Assembly (NCBI GenBank): GCA_903900805.1
Contig: CAIUOP010000026.1
Coordinates: forward strand, 1-34,885
Direction of reading: 5' to 3'
From: an uncultured beta proteobacterium
GTDB taxonomy: Bacteria; Pseudomonadota; Gammaproteobacteria; Burkholderiales; Burkholderiaceae
Length of the DNA stretch: 34,885 bases
Below the pieces are notes generated by a model that was given only the letters and a program-made list of their open reading frames with translations, ran no database searches and had not been told where the DNA came from. The position numbers and the translations under genes are program-made. Every line of letters starts with the position of its first letter. Position 1 is the first letter of the stretch. Positions 1 through 8,367 of the stretch are shown piece by piece.

Positions 1-73
1 TGAATTGCTGATTGAGTCCAAAGAAGCGAAAGTAATCGTCAGACGCGGAAGGATTCGCCACAACCACACTCAT
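1..73 (-). CDS. hscB: HscB co-chaperone, N-terminal fragment (cut by window edge)
   Basis: HscB is the J-domain co-chaperone that brings the IscU scaffold to HscA. Only the first 24 codons are in the window. The frame reads [20 protein letters not shown] and then NQQF; the DYFxFFGL segment is the characteristic start of HscB proteins. The best ATG lies inside the last codons of iscA in another frame, so the two genes overlap by about 35 bases, which suggests translational coupling. GTG codons shortly downstream are alternative starts, and no strong Shine-Dalgarno sequence is visible. The position after iscA matches the usual isc order iscR-iscS-iscU-iscA-hscB-hscA-fdx. Identity is fairly secure; the exact start is not. 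Confidence 0.75.
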   Translation of the reverse strand, partial: MSVVVANPSASDDYFRFFGLNQQF

Positions 74-362
74 CTTTTACGTTTGGATTTTGAAACTTAA
101 ACCCTTCGTTCAAACCCTCACGTACAAAGTCTAGCTCTGTTCCATCCAAATAAGCCAAGCTCTTTGGATCAATAAATACTTTCACCCCATTGGACTCAAA
201 TACTTGATCTTCAGCCGCTGGCTCATCTACATACTCTAATTGATAAGCCAAGCCAGAACAGCCAGTAGTGCGAACACCTAAACGCAAACCACAGCCCTTA
301 CCGCGCTTTTCTAAATTACGGTTGACGTGTGCAGCTGCTTTGTCGGTTAAGGTAATTGCCAT
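39..362 (-). CDS. iscA: IscA, A-type iron-sulfur carrier protein
   Basis: At 107 residues this is the usual length for IscA, which binds iron or Fe-S clusters and hands them to apoproteins in the cytoplasm. The three family cysteines are present: C35 in the TTGCSGLAY motif, and C99 and C101 in the C-terminal CGC motif (DECGCGESF). It follows iscU by 13 bases and overlaps the presumed start of hscB, consistent with one transcript from the iscR promoter. A-type carriers (IscA, ErpA, SufA) are similar to each other; the isc operon context decides in favour of IscA. Confidence 0.95.
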   Translation of the reverse strand: MAITLTDKAAAHVNRNLEKRGKGCGLRLGVRTTGCSGLAYQLEYVDEPAAEDQVFESNGVKVFIDPKSLAYLDGTELDFVREGLNEGFKFQNPNVKDECGCGESFRV

Positions 363-375
363 AGTTTGACTTTAC

Positions 376-762
376 TTATTTAGCTGGATGCTTATCTTTG
401 TAATCAGCAACGGCTGCTTTAATGGCATCTTCAGCCAAGATGGAGCAGTGAATTTTTACAGGTGGCAAAGCCAACTCTTGCGCAATCAGAGAATTCTTAA
501 TCTCTAAAGCTTGATCCAAAGTTTTACCCTTGACCCACTCAGTAACTAATGAGGAGGAGGCAATCGCTGAGCCACAACCATACGTCTTAAACTTAGCGTC
601 TTCAATTATGCCTTGATCATTTACACGGATTTGTAACTTCATCACGTCGCCACAAGCTGGCGCGCCAACCATACCGGTACCAACACTGTCATCGCCCTTT
701 TCAAAAGAGCCAACATTTCTTGGATTTTCGTAATGATCAATCACTTTATCGCTATAAGCCAT
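376..762 (-). CDS. iscU: IscU, Fe-S cluster assembly scaffold
   Basis: IscU is the scaffold on which IscS-derived sulfur and iron are built into a [2Fe-2S] cluster. The protein is 128 residues, as usual. The three cluster ligands are C37 (in GAPACGDVM), C63 (in YGCGSA) and C106 (in KIHCSILAEDA), and D39 is the conserved aspartate beside the first. The HscA recognition motif LPPVK is intact at residues 99-103, which fits an HscBA chaperone pair downstream. The gene lies 28 bases after iscS and just before iscA on the same strand. Confidence 0.97.
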   Translation of the reverse strand: MAYSDKVIDHYENPRNVGSFEKGDDSVGTGMVGAPACGDVMKLQIRVNDQGIIEDAKFKTYGCGSAIASSSLVTEWVKGKTLDQALEIKNSLIAQELALPPVKIHCSILAEDAIKAAVADYKDKHPAK

Positions 763-790
763 GGTATTTCCTCGTTAATCCTTCAAATTC

Positions 791-2050
791 TTAATGTGCT
801 GCCCATTGAATCGTACTTAAGTCGACTCCGTCTTTAAACATTTCCCACAACGGTGAGAGCTCGCGCAACTTCGCAATCTTTTCTTTCACTAACTTGATTG
901 TGAAATCTACTTCTTCTTCGGTCGTAAAGCGGCCGAGAGTAAAACGAATCGAGCTATGCGCTAATTCATCATTACGACCTAAAGCACGTAATACATAAGA
1001 TGGCTCAAGGGACGCTGATGTGCAAGCGGATCCAGAGGAGATAGCTAACTCTTTCAAGGCCATTAACATCGATTCACCTTCAACATAGTTAAAGCTGATA
1101 TTGAGGTTATGAGGAACACGGTGATCCATATCACCATTGACATAAACCTCTTCAATATCTTTCAAGCCAGCCAACAGACGATCACGCAATGCGCGAATAC
1201 GTTTGTTTCCTTCAGCCATCTCAAGACGAGCAATGCGGAACGCCTCGCCCATGCCAACAATTTGATGGACAGCTAGTGTTCCAGAGCGCATACCACGCTC
1301 ATGCCCACCACCATGAATCTGGGCTTCAATCCGAATACGGGGCTTACGACGCACAAACAATGCACCAATCCCTTTAGGGCCATAAGTCTTATGAGCAGAA
1401 AAACTCATGAGATCCACTTTGACTTTTTCTAAATCGATTTCGACTTTGCCGGTAGCTTGTGCAGCATCCACATGCAAAATTACGCCACGTGAGCGACACA
1501 AGTCGCCAATAGCAGGAATATCTTGCACCACACCGATTTCATTATTGACATACATTACTGATGTCAAAATCGTGCCAGGCTTCATTGCAGCCTCTAACTG
1601 AGCAAAGTCAATTAAGCCGCTTGGCAATACGTCTAAGTAAGTCACTTCATAACCTTCACGCTCTAGCTCACGGCAAGTATCCAAAGTTGCCTTGTGCTCG
1701 GTCTTCACGGTAATAATGTGATTGCCACGATCTTTATAAAAATGCGCTGCACCTTTTAATGCGAGGTTGATACTTTCAGTAGCGCCACTTGTAAAGACGA
1801 TCTCTCTTGGATCAGCATGAACTAGGAGTGCAACTTCTGAACGCGCCCACTCAACCGCTTCTTCAGCAGCCCAGCCATAAGCATGGCTACGAGACGCAGC
1901 ATTGCCAAACTGTTCACGCAAGTAGGGCAACATTTTATCGACCACACGGGGATCAATTGGCGTTGTAGCCGAGTAGTCCATATACACCGGAAAGTGCTTA
2001 GGGCTAAACATCGGAACAGGTTGCTTTGGAAGGTCTTGTGGTGCGTTCAT
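791..2050 (-). CDS. iscS: IscS cysteine desulfurase
   Basis: IscS is a PLP enzyme that converts cysteine to alanine and passes the sulfur to IscU and other acceptors. The PLP lysine is K221 in [12 protein letters not shown] and the mobile catalytic cysteine is C343 in [13 protein letters not shown]. Both are shifted by 15 from E. coli K206 and C328. The shift comes from an N-terminal extension of about 15 residues before the conserved [14 protein letters not shown], giving 419 residues instead of about 404. An internal start closer to that motif is possible, but the ATG used follows directly from the iscR gene. It is the second gene of the isc operon. Confidence 0.96.
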   Translation of the reverse strand: MNAPQDLPKQPVPMFSPKHFPVYMDYSATTPIDPRVVDKMLPYLREQFGNAASRSHAYGWAAEEAVEWARSEVALLVHADPREIVFTSGATESINLALKGAAHFYKDRGNHIITVKTEHKATLDTCRELEREGYEVTYLDVLPSGLIDFAQLEAAMKPGTILTSVMYVNNEIGVVQDIPAIGDLCRSRGVILHVDAAQATGKVEIDLEKVKVDLMSFSAHKTYGPKGIGALFVRRKPRIRIEAQIHGGGHERGMRSGTLAVHQIVGMGEAFRIARLEMAEGNKRIRALRDRLLAGLKDIEEVYVNGDMDHRVPHNLNISFNYVEGESMLMALKELAISSGSACTSASLEPSYVLRALGRNDELAHSSIRFTLGRFTTEEEVDFTIKLVKEKIAKLRELSPLWEMFKDGVDLSTIQWAAH

Positions 2051-2076
2051 GATTTACTTATAGATAAATACTGCTA

Positions 2077-2646
2077 TTAACTTTGACGCGCCAAATTAAA
2101 TACTGAATTAATTAATGGTGCTTTAGGAGCAAGTTCTTTTTTGGCTGCAAGTGCTGGCGCTGGCTTTTCAGCTTTCGCACTTTCAACTTTAATTTTCTTT
2201 TGACGCATGTCTTGAATCACTACTCCGCGCCCTTCTTGCTGCTGAACCAGGTTGCGCAAACTAACAGAGCTTAAGTACTCAACCATTTTGAGATTGAGGT
2301 TGCTCCAAAGATCATGGGTCATGCAGTGACCATGCTCCTCTTCGTCGCTATGACAGTTACCTTTACCGCCACACTGTGTTGCATCCAATGGTTCATCCAC
2401 AGCAACAATGATGTCAGCAACGCTAATGGCATCAGCAGTGCGTGCAAGGGTGTAACCGCCTCCAGGGCCGCGAGTACTCTCGACGATATTGAAACGGCGT
2501 AATTTGCCGAACAATTGCTCTAAGTAGGAAAGGGAAATCTTTTGTCTTTGGCTAATTCCGGCCAAAGTTACAGGACCATGCGCTTCACGCAGGGCTAAAT
2601 CGATCATTGCGGTTACTGCAAAACGGCCTTTAGTTGTAAGTCTCAT
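2077..2646 (-). CDS. iscR: IscR, Fe-S sensing Rrf2-family repressor
   Basis: IscR is the [2Fe-2S] transcription factor that represses its own operon when cluster supply is sufficient. The N-terminal winged helix is typical (MRLTTKGRFAVTAMIDLAL, then the recognition helix ISQRQKISLSYLEQLFGKLR). The cluster region has C92, C98, C108 and H111. In E. coli the spacing is C-x5-C-x5-C-x2-H; here the second gap is nine residues, an insertion rich in Glu and His (sequence around 99-107). The C-terminal tail of about 45 residues is Lys/Ala-rich and probably flexible. It is the first gene of the operon, and a type 1 IscR operator lies 51-75 bases upstream, supporting autoregulation. Confidence 0.95.
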   Translation of the reverse strand: MRLTTKGRFAVTAMIDLALREAHGPVTLAGISQRQKISLSYLEQLFGKLRRFNIVESTRGPGGGYTLARTADAISVADIIVAVDEPLDATQCGGKGNCHSDEEEHGHCMTHDLWSNLNLKMVEYLSSVSLRNLVQQQEGRGVVIQDMRQKKIKVESAKAEKPAPALAAKKELAPKAPLINSVFNLARQS

Positions 2647-2696
2647 ATGTCACCTTGGTAATGGATTGTTATGGACAGCTCATGGTCAGATTGGTA

Positions 2697-2721
2697 ATAC
2701 CCGACCAATTCACTCAACTTT
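2697..2721. promoter_or_regulatory. Type 1 IscR binding site upstream of iscR
   Basis: The 25 bases match the published type 1 IscR consensus (ATASYYGACTRWWWYAGTCRRSTAT) at 22 of 25 positions by eye; mismatches are at positions 10, 17 and 24. Both half-sites, ATACCCGAC and its partner around ACTCAACT, are recognisable. The site is in the short gap between iscR and the uvrB stop, where the isc promoter must be. By analogy with E. coli, holo-IscR bound here would repress the operon. No convincing -35/-10 pair could be fixed. Confidence 0.8.
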
Positions 2722-2782
2722 ACCATATAGCCTAGCAATCCGCTTAGGTATTATCCCAAAAACCCCTCTGGAATCAAGTGCT

Positions 2783-4939
2783 TTAGCCTATAGAGTCCCT
2801 AGAACGGGCGCCAAAGGCCATTTCCTTGACCTTGGTGAGACGGTCCCGGGTGCTGGCAGCCTTCTCAAACTCCAGATTCTTAGCTTCAGCGTTCATTTGT
2901 TTCTCTAAGCGCTTGATTTCACCCGCCAGGTCCTTCTCACTCATATCCTCATAGCGAGCCCGCTCCTGCTCAATCTGCATCTCCTCACGCTTCTCTTTAA
3001 CGTCATATACACCATCAATAATGTCCTTAATTCGCTTTTGGACCCCTTTGGGCTCTATTCCATGGAGCTTGTTAAAAGCAATTTGCTTGGTACGGCGTCT
3101 TTCGGTTTCCCCCATTGCCCTGCGCATGGAGTCGGTCACCCGATCGGCATACAAAATGGCTTTACCCCGAATGTTTCGTGCCGCCCGTCCAATCGTCTGA
3201 ATCAAGCTACGCTCGGAGCGTAAGAAGCCTTCTTTATCGGCATCCAAAATAGCCACAAGAGAAACCTCTGGAATATCTAAACCCTCGCGTAATAAGTTGA
3301 TGCCCACTAAGACATCAAAAACTCCTAAACGTAAGTCCCGCAAAATTTCAACCCGTTCAACGGTATCGATATCTGAGTGAACGTAACGTACCTTCACACC
3401 GTTATCAGAAAGGTAATCTGTTAATTGCTCTGCCATCCGTTTAGTTAGCACCGTTACCAAAACGCGCTCTTTTACTTTGACGCGCTCATGAATCTGATCT
3501 AGCAAATTATCTACTTGGGTACTTGCTGGTAATACTTCAATTTCTGGATCAACCAATCCTGTTGGTCTTGCCACTTGCTCAACAACTTGACCTTGGTGAG
3601 TTTTCTCATAATCCGCTGGCGTAGCAGAAACAAAAATAGTTTGACGCATCTTGGTTTCAAACTCAGTAAATTTGAGTGGCCGGTTATCCATTGCCGAAGG
3701 TAAACGGAAACCAAACTCCACCAAAGTATGTTTGCGCGACTTATCGCCGTTATACATGGCATTAAGCTGTCCAATTAAGACATGGCTTTCATCTAAAAAC
3801 ATCAAGGCATCATTTGGGAGATAGTCCACCAGGGTTGGTGGAGCGTCACCCGGAGAGGCACCAGATAGGTGGCGGGAGTAATTCTCAATGCCCTTACAAA
3901 AACCTAACTCATTGAGCATCTCTAAATCAAACCGTGTGCGCTGTTCTAAGCGTTGTGCCTCGACGAGTTTGCCATCTTTAACAAACTCATCTAAGCGTGA
4001 GCGCAATTCTGTCTTAATTGTTTCAATCGCTTTGAGTACCGTCTCGCGAGGTGTCACATAATGCGAACTTGGATAGACCGTAAAACGGGGAATTTTTTGG
4101 CGAATCTTACCAGTGAGCGGATCAAAAAATTGCAAGCTCTCGACCACATCATCAAATAATTCAACCCGCACTGCCAACTCATTATGTTCAGCTGGGAAAA
4201 TATCAATCGTATCCCCGCGTACTCGAAACACGCCACGCTTGAAGTCTGTCTCATTACGATCGTATTGCATCGCAATTAAGCGCATCAAAATATCCCGTTG
4301 ACTCATTTTGTCGCCAGGACGCAATGTCATCACCATGCTGTGATAGTCACCAGGATTACCAATACCGTAAATTGCAGAAACCGTTGCGACGATGATGACA
4401 TCACGTCGCTCTAGCAAACTCTTAGTTGCGGAGAGACGCATCTGCTCGATGTGCTCATTAATCGATGAATCTTTTTCGATAAAGAGATCACGCTGAGGGA
4501 CGTAAGCCTCCGGTTGGTAGTAGTCGTAATAACTGACAAAGTACTCAACCGCATTTTTTGGGAAAAACTCCCTAAATTCGCTATAGAGCTGAGCAGCTAA
4601 GGTTTTGTTTGGGGCAAAAATAATGGCTGGACGACCCGTTCTGGCAATCACATTGGCCATAGTGAAGGTCTTTCCGGACCCCGTAACGCCTAAAAGAGTC
4701 TGAAAAGTGAGCCCGTCCTCAATCCCCTCCACCAAAGCCTGAATAGCCTCTGGTTGATCCCCAGCGGGCTTAAAGGGTTGATAAAGCTGATATGGGGAAT
4801 CTGGAAAACGAACAAATTTGGCAGGATCTAGATCATGGCCAGCCTCACCCAATGGGTCAGCAACCGGCTTTTTGATATCTTCTTTAGCTGCAGGATTCGG
4901 GGCAGTTTTGGGGGACTTAGGGGGCATCTCGGCTATCAT
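2783..4939 (-). CDS. uvrB: UvrB, excinuclease ABC subunit B
   Basis: UvrB is the damage-verifying helicase-like subunit of nucleotide excision repair. Walker A is at residues 84-91 (GVTGSGKT). The beta-hairpin motif that clamps damaged DNA follows near 137-148 ([12 protein letters not shown]), then the DESH box ([13 protein letters not shown]), helicase motifs V and VI ([21 protein letters not shown]) and a C-terminal UVR domain that contacts UvrA/UvrC. The 718 residues exceed the usual 670 or so because of a Pro/Lys-rich N-terminal extension of about 45 residues. An in-frame ATG four codons downstream (4927) is an alternative start. No LexA box was found; a perfect dyad overlaps the leader. 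It is divergent from the aminotransferase gene. Confidence 0.97.
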   Translation of the reverse strand: MIAEMPPKSPKTAPNPAAKEDIKKPVADPLGEAGHDLDPAKFVRFPDSPYQLYQPFKPAGDQPEAIQALVEGIEDGLTFQTLLGVTGSGKTFTMANVIARTGRPAIIFAPNKTLAAQLYSEFREFFPKNAVEYFVSYYDYYQPEAYVPQRDLFIEKDSSINEHIEQMRLSATKSLLERRDVIIVATVSAIYGIGNPGDYHSMVMTLRPGDKMSQRDILMRLIAMQYDRNETDFKRGVFRVRGDTIDIFPAEHNELAVRVELFDDVVESLQFFDPLTGKIRQKIPRFTVYPSSHYVTPRETVLKAIETIKTELRSRLDEFVKDGKLVEAQRLEQRTRFDLEMLNELGFCKGIENYSRHLSGASPGDAPPTLVDYLPNDALMFLDESHVLIGQLNAMYNGDKSRKHTLVEFGFRLPSAMDNRPLKFTEFETKMRQTIFVSATPADYEKTHQGQVVEQVARPTGLVDPEIEVLPASTQVDNLLDQIHERVKVKERVLVTVLTKRMAEQLTDYLSDNGVKVRYVHSDIDTVERVEILRDLRLGVFDVLVGINLLREGLDIPEVSLVAILDADKEGFLRSERSLIQTIGRAARNIRGKAILYADRVTDSMRRAMGETERRRTKQIAFNKLHGIEPKGVQKRIKDIIDGVYDVKEKREEMQIEQERARYEDMSEKDLAGEIKRLEKQMNAEAKNLEFEKAASTRDRLTKVKEMAFGARSRDSIG

Positions 4940-4944
4940 TTCAT

Positions 4945-4963
4945 CTGTGAGCTTTCTTCACAG
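4945..4963 (-). promoter_or_regulatory. Inverted repeat in the uvrB leader
   Basis: CTGTGA and TCACAG form a perfect 6-base inverted repeat separated by 7 bases, ending 5 bases before the uvrB start codon. In the mRNA it would be a short hairpin with the purine-rich AGAAAG in the loop, the only Shine-Dalgarno-like sequence near this start. It could affect translation or bind a dimeric protein. The spacing does not fit LexA (CTGT-N8-ACAG) or a CRP site (TGTGA-N6-TCACA). Confidence 0.4.
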
Positions 4964-5098
4964 CGAATTTTGTACAAACAATGATTTTGCCGTTTTTATT
5001 TGGAAATAGTTGATTCTGGAATCTAAAACTGTCAATTAAGCTGAATTCAACGGCAATTACTAGCAAAACTACCTTTAAACCATTATTTACGAGCTCCA

Positions 5099-6298
5099 AT
5101 GACCCTGTTTGCCTCAGTCCAATTAGCCCCTAAAGATCCTATTTTTGGCCTCACAGAAGCCTACGTAGCAGATCAACGTCCTGACAAAGTAAACCTTGGT
5201 GTTGGCGTGTATTACACAGATGAAGGTAAAGTTCCTCTCCTCAAAGCGGTGATCAAAGCCGAAGAAGCGATTGTTGCTAAACATTCACCACGTAGCTATA
5301 TACCAATTGAAGGCCCAAACCCATACAACAGTGCAGTGCAAACTTTATTGTTTGGAACTGACTCAGCGCTGATCAAAGATGGCCGCGTGGTAACTGCAGA
5401 ATGTTTGGGTGGTACTGGTGCATTACGAGTTGGCGGTGACTTTATTAAGCGTCTCAATCTCAATGCGCCTTGTGCTATCAGTAACCCAACCTGGGAAAAC
5501 CATCGAGGCATTTTTGAATCCGCTGGCTTTGAAGTTATTGACTACACCTACTTTGATGGCAAAACTCGTGGCGTTGATTTTGCCGGCATGGTGAAGTCCT
5601 TAGAATCATTCCCGAAGAACACAACCGTGCTTTTACATGCATGCTGCCATAACCCTACGGGTGCGGATATTACTGAAGCCCAGTGGCTTCAAGTAATCGA
5701 TATTTGTAAGAATAAGAGTTTGATTCCATTTCTAGATATGGCTTATCAAGGTTTTGCAGCTGGAATTGAAGAAGACGGAATTGCAGTACGCCTCTTTGCA
5801 CAGTCTGGCATGTCCTTCTTTGTATCGAGCTCTTTCTCTAAGTCATTCTCACTCTATGGTGAGCGTGTCGGTGCTTTGTCTATCGTGACTCAAAGTAAAG
5901 ATGAATCTGCTCGCGTGCTCTCTCAATTGAAGCGCTTGATTCGTACCAACTATTCAAACCCTCCAACTCACGGCGCTGCTATTGCTGCTGCTGTTTTGAA
6001 TTCTCCAGAATTGCGCAAGCTCTGGGAAGATGAGTTAGCAGAAATGCGTGACCGTATTAAAGCCATGCGTCATGGTCTCGTTGAAAAACTCGCTGCTGCT
6101 GGTGTGAAGCAAGATTTTGCTTTTATCGAACAGCAACGTGGAATGTTTTCATACTCAGGCTTAACAGCTGAGCAAGTTGAACGCTTACAGAAAGAAGATG
6201 GTATTTATGCCCTCTCCACTGGACGCATTTGTGTTGCGGCGCTGAATACTAAAAATATTGATAAAGTAGCCAAAGCAATCGCCCGCGTTTTAGGATAA
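5099..6298 (+). CDS. tyrB: Aromatic/aspartate aminotransferase (class I PLP)
   Basis: This 399-residue fold-type I aminotransferase of the AspC/TyrB family exchanges amino groups between aspartate or aromatic amino acids and 2-oxoglutarate. The Schiff-base lysine is K248 in SSSFSKSFSLYGERVG, and the substrate/PLP motif CCHNPTGAD is at 182-190. The N-terminus (PKDPIFGLTEAY, NLGVGVYY) and the C-terminal RGMFSYSG and TGRICVAAL segments are typical. AspC and TyrB cannot be separated reliably by eye, so the symbol is tentative. The gene is divergent from uvrB and is followed 31 bases later by phaZ on the same strand, probably co-transcribed. Confidence 0.85.
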   Translation: MTLFASVQLAPKDPIFGLTEAYVADQRPDKVNLGVGVYYTDEGKVPLLKAVIKAEEAIVAKHSPRSYIPIEGPNPYNSAVQTLLFGTDSALIKDGRVVTAECLGGTGALRVGGDFIKRLNLNAPCAISNPTWENHRGIFESAGFEVIDYTYFDGKTRGVDFAGMVKSLESFPKNTTVLLHACCHNPTGADITEAQWLQVIDICKNKSLIPFLDMAYQGFAAGIEEDGIAVRLFAQSGMSFFVSSSFSKSFSLYGERVGALSIVTQSKDESARVLSQLKRLIRTNYSNPPTHGAAIAAAVLNSPELRKLWEDELAEMRDRIKAMRHGLVEKLAAAGVKQDFAFIEQQRGMFSYSGLTAEQVERLQKEDGIYALSTGRICVAALNTKNIDKVAKAIARVLG

Positions 6299-6329
6299 CA
6301 AGCGGATATAGTGAATTACAGGAGCTAGA

Positions 6330-7622
6330 ATGTTATATCAGTTACACGAGTTCCAAAAAGCCTTACTTCAACCCATGAGCTCATGGGCACGAGCAGCCTC
6401 TGAGGCATTTATCAATGCCTCCAATCCAGCATCGCAGGTTCCAGGATCCGAGCGTTTAGCTGCTAGCTATGAACTCCTTTACCGCTTAGGTAAAGACTAT
6501 AAAAAACCCGAATTTGGCATTCGTTCAGTGCAAGCGCATGGCCAAGAAGTAGCCATACATGAAAGAACTATCGTTGCAAAACCTTTTTGTAACTTAGTTC
6601 GCTTCAAGCGCTTTTCAGATGATGTAGAAACTATCAAGAGCCTCAAGGAAGACCCTGTTGTATTAGTAGTTGCTCCTATGTCTGGACACCACGCCACCTT
6701 GTTGCGCGATACTGTACGTACCCTTTTGCAAGATCATAAGGTTTACATTACCGACTGGATCGATGCGCGTAATGTACCAGTGGCAGATGGTGAGTTTGGC
6801 TTGGATGACTACGTTCAATATATCCAAGAATTTATTCGTGCGATTGGCGCAAAAGATTTGCATGTTATTTCTGTTTGTCAGCCTACCGTCCCAACCTTAG
6901 GCGCCATCTCTTTAATGGCTTCTGCTGGTGAAGTAACGCCTGCATCGATGATCATGATGGGTGGCCCAATTGATGCCCGTAAATCGCCTACCTCTGTGAA
7001 TAACTTGGCTGAGCAAAAATCCTATGAGTGGTTCCAAAGTCATGTGATTTACAAAGTACCGCCAAGCTATCCTGGCGTAGGTCGCAAAGTTTACCCAGGC
7101 TTCTTGCAGCACACTGGTTTTATCGCCATGAATCCACAGAATCATCTCCAGTCTCATTGGGACTATTTCCAAGACCTCGTGCGGGGTGACGAACAAGATA
7201 CCGAATCACATATTCGTTTCTATGATGAGTACAACGCGGTATTGGATTTAGATGCTAAGTTCTACTTAGATACTATTAAAACTGTTTTCCAAGACTATGC
7301 CTTACCGAATGGCACCTGGGAAGTAGCCGGTGATCTAGTAAAGCCTCAAGATATTAAAGAGACCGCACTTCTGACTGTAGAGGGTGAGCTTGATGATATC
7401 TCTGGCAGCGGACAAACTCGCTCAGCTCATGGCTTATGTGTTGGCATTCCAAAAGAGCATAAAGCCCACTACGAAGTTGTTGGTGCTGGTCACTATGGCA
7501 TCTTTGCTGGTCGTCGTTGGCGTGATAAGGTTTATCCAAAGATTAAATCGTTCATTCGCGATCACCAAGTTGCGCACCATGAAACTAAAGCAAGGCCTCC
7601 TAAATTAGAAGGCTCTAACTAA
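6330..7622 (+). CDS. phaZ: Intracellular poly(3-hydroxybutyrate) depolymerase
   Basis: This 430-residue alpha/beta hydrolase belongs to the Ralstonia-type intracellular PhaZ family, which mobilises stored PHB granules. The catalytic triad coincides with the published residues of the R. eutropha enzyme: C183 in SVCQPTVPT (a cysteine in place of the lipase-box serine), D355 in EGELDDISG and H388 in GAGHYGIF. The N-terminus (MLYQLHEFQKALLQP) is also family-typical, and no signal peptide is seen, as expected for a cytoplasmic enzyme. The start has an AGGAG sequence (ACAGGAGCTAGA) upstream. A strong intrinsic terminator follows the stop. It implies that the cell makes PHB; no PHB synthase is in the window. 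Confidence 0.95.
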   Translation: MLYQLHEFQKALLQPMSSWARAASEAFINASNPASQVPGSERLAASYELLYRLGKDYKKPEFGIRSVQAHGQEVAIHERTIVAKPFCNLVRFKRFSDDVETIKSLKEDPVVLVVAPMSGHHATLLRDTVRTLLQDHKVYITDWIDARNVPVADGEFGLDDYVQYIQEFIRAIGAKDLHVISVCQPTVPTLGAISLMASAGEVTPASMIMMGGPIDARKSPTSVNNLAEQKSYEWFQSHVIYKVPPSYPGVGRKVYPGFLQHTGFIAMNPQNHLQSHWDYFQDLVRGDEQDTESHIRFYDEYNAVLDLDAKFYLDTIKTVFQDYALPNGTWEVAGDLVKPQDIKETALLTVEGELDDISGSGQTRSAHGLCVGIPKEHKAHYEVVGAGHYGIFAGRRWRDKVYPKIKSFIRDHQVAHHETKARPPKLEGSN

Positions 7623-7632
7623 GCATTAATCA

Positions 7633-7658
7633 GTGGGGGCTAAGGCCCTCACTTTTTT
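7633..7658 (+). terminator. Intrinsic terminator after phaZ
   Basis: An 8-bp stem (GTGGGGGC pairing with GCCCTCAC, one G-U pair) with the loop TAAG is followed directly by six T residues. It starts 11 bases after the phaZ stop. The next gene's likely ATG is only 17 bases after the T-run, and an alternative GTG start would lie within the stem itself. Confidence 0.85.
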
Positions 7659-7674
7659 AGCCCACTATCTCGCA

Positions 7675-8367
7675 ATGAAGACCACACAAGCGAACGAACT
7701 TGCTGATCGCTTGGAAGACACTCTTCCTCAAACCCAATGCACTAAGTGCGGTTATCCCGATTGCCGAGGCTATGCAGAAGCGATGGCCAATGGGGAAGCA
7801 TTACCCAATCGTTGCCCGCCAGGAGGTATTGATGGCATTGCGCGTCTAAGCAAAATCCTTATTCCTATTTATCCACAAGATGCTTTTGAGCTGCACCCAA
7901 CGATTGATCCCGACTACGGTATGGAACGCCCCAGACCAGCAGCCTTCATTGATCCTCAAAAATGTATTGGTTGTACGCTATGTATTCAGGCGTGTCCGGT
8001 AGATGCCATTGTTGGCGCATCAAAACAAATGCACGTTATTTTAACTGAGTGGTGTACTGGTTGTGATCTTTGTATCCCACCATGTCCAGTCGATTGCATC
8101 AGCATGATCAATGTCACAGGTAATCAAACAGGTTGGAATGCCTGGTCAACAGACCTGGCAGATATTTCACGTCAGCGTTATCACGAGCGAGAGCAGCGCC
8201 TTGATAGAGAGCAAAAAGATAATGATGATCGTTTAGCCAAAAAAGCTGCGGCCAAACTCATTGCAGTCAACGCTGATAACCCAACATCCGATGAGCAAAA
8301 GAAAGAGCAGGAACGCAAACGCGCCATTATTGCTGCTGCGATTGCACGTTCTCAGCAAAAGAAATGA
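7675..8367 (+). CDS. rnfB: RnfB-like [4Fe-4S] ferredoxin-type protein, without membrane anchor
   Basis: The protein resembles the electron-carrying B subunit of Rnf/Rsx complexes. An N-terminal Fes-type cluster motif (CTKCGYPDC, then NRCPPGG) is followed by two ferredoxin motifs, CIGCTLCIQACPVD and CTGCDLCIPPCPVD. The N-terminal transmembrane helix of E. coli RsxB is missing, and a highly charged, Lys/Glu/Ala-rich tail of about 65 residues is added at the C-terminus. The ATG at 7675 gives 230 residues; a GTG at 7633 is open in frame but sits in the terminator stem. No Shine-Dalgarno sequence is clear at either. None of rnfA, C, D, G or E is adjacent. The stop overlaps the nth start, a pairing common in Betaproteobacteria. 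Its electron partner is unknown. Confidence 0.85.
   Translation: MKTTQANELADRLEDTLPQTQCTKCGYPDCRGYAEAMANGEALPNRCPPGGIDGIARLSKILIPIYPQDAFELHPTIDPDYGMERPRPAAFIDPQKCIGCTLCIQACPVDAIVGASKQMHVILTEWCTGCDLCIPPCPVDCISMINVTGNQTGWNAWSTDLADISRQRYHEREQRLDREQKDNDDRLAKKAAAKLIAVNADNPTSDEQKKEQERKRAIIAAAIARSQQKK

Noticed and set aside
3511..4301. Several open frames of 60-87 codons within uvrB on both strands
   Set aside because: They are shadows of a clearly conserved gene and show no recognisable domains or ribosome binding sites. The same applies to similar frames within clpB, aceA, thrC, hom and dnaB.
4945..4963. LexA box or CRP site upstream of uvrB
   Set aside because: The halves CTGT and ACAG are 11 bases apart rather than 8, and TGTGA and TCACA are 7 apart rather than 6, so neither consensus fits.
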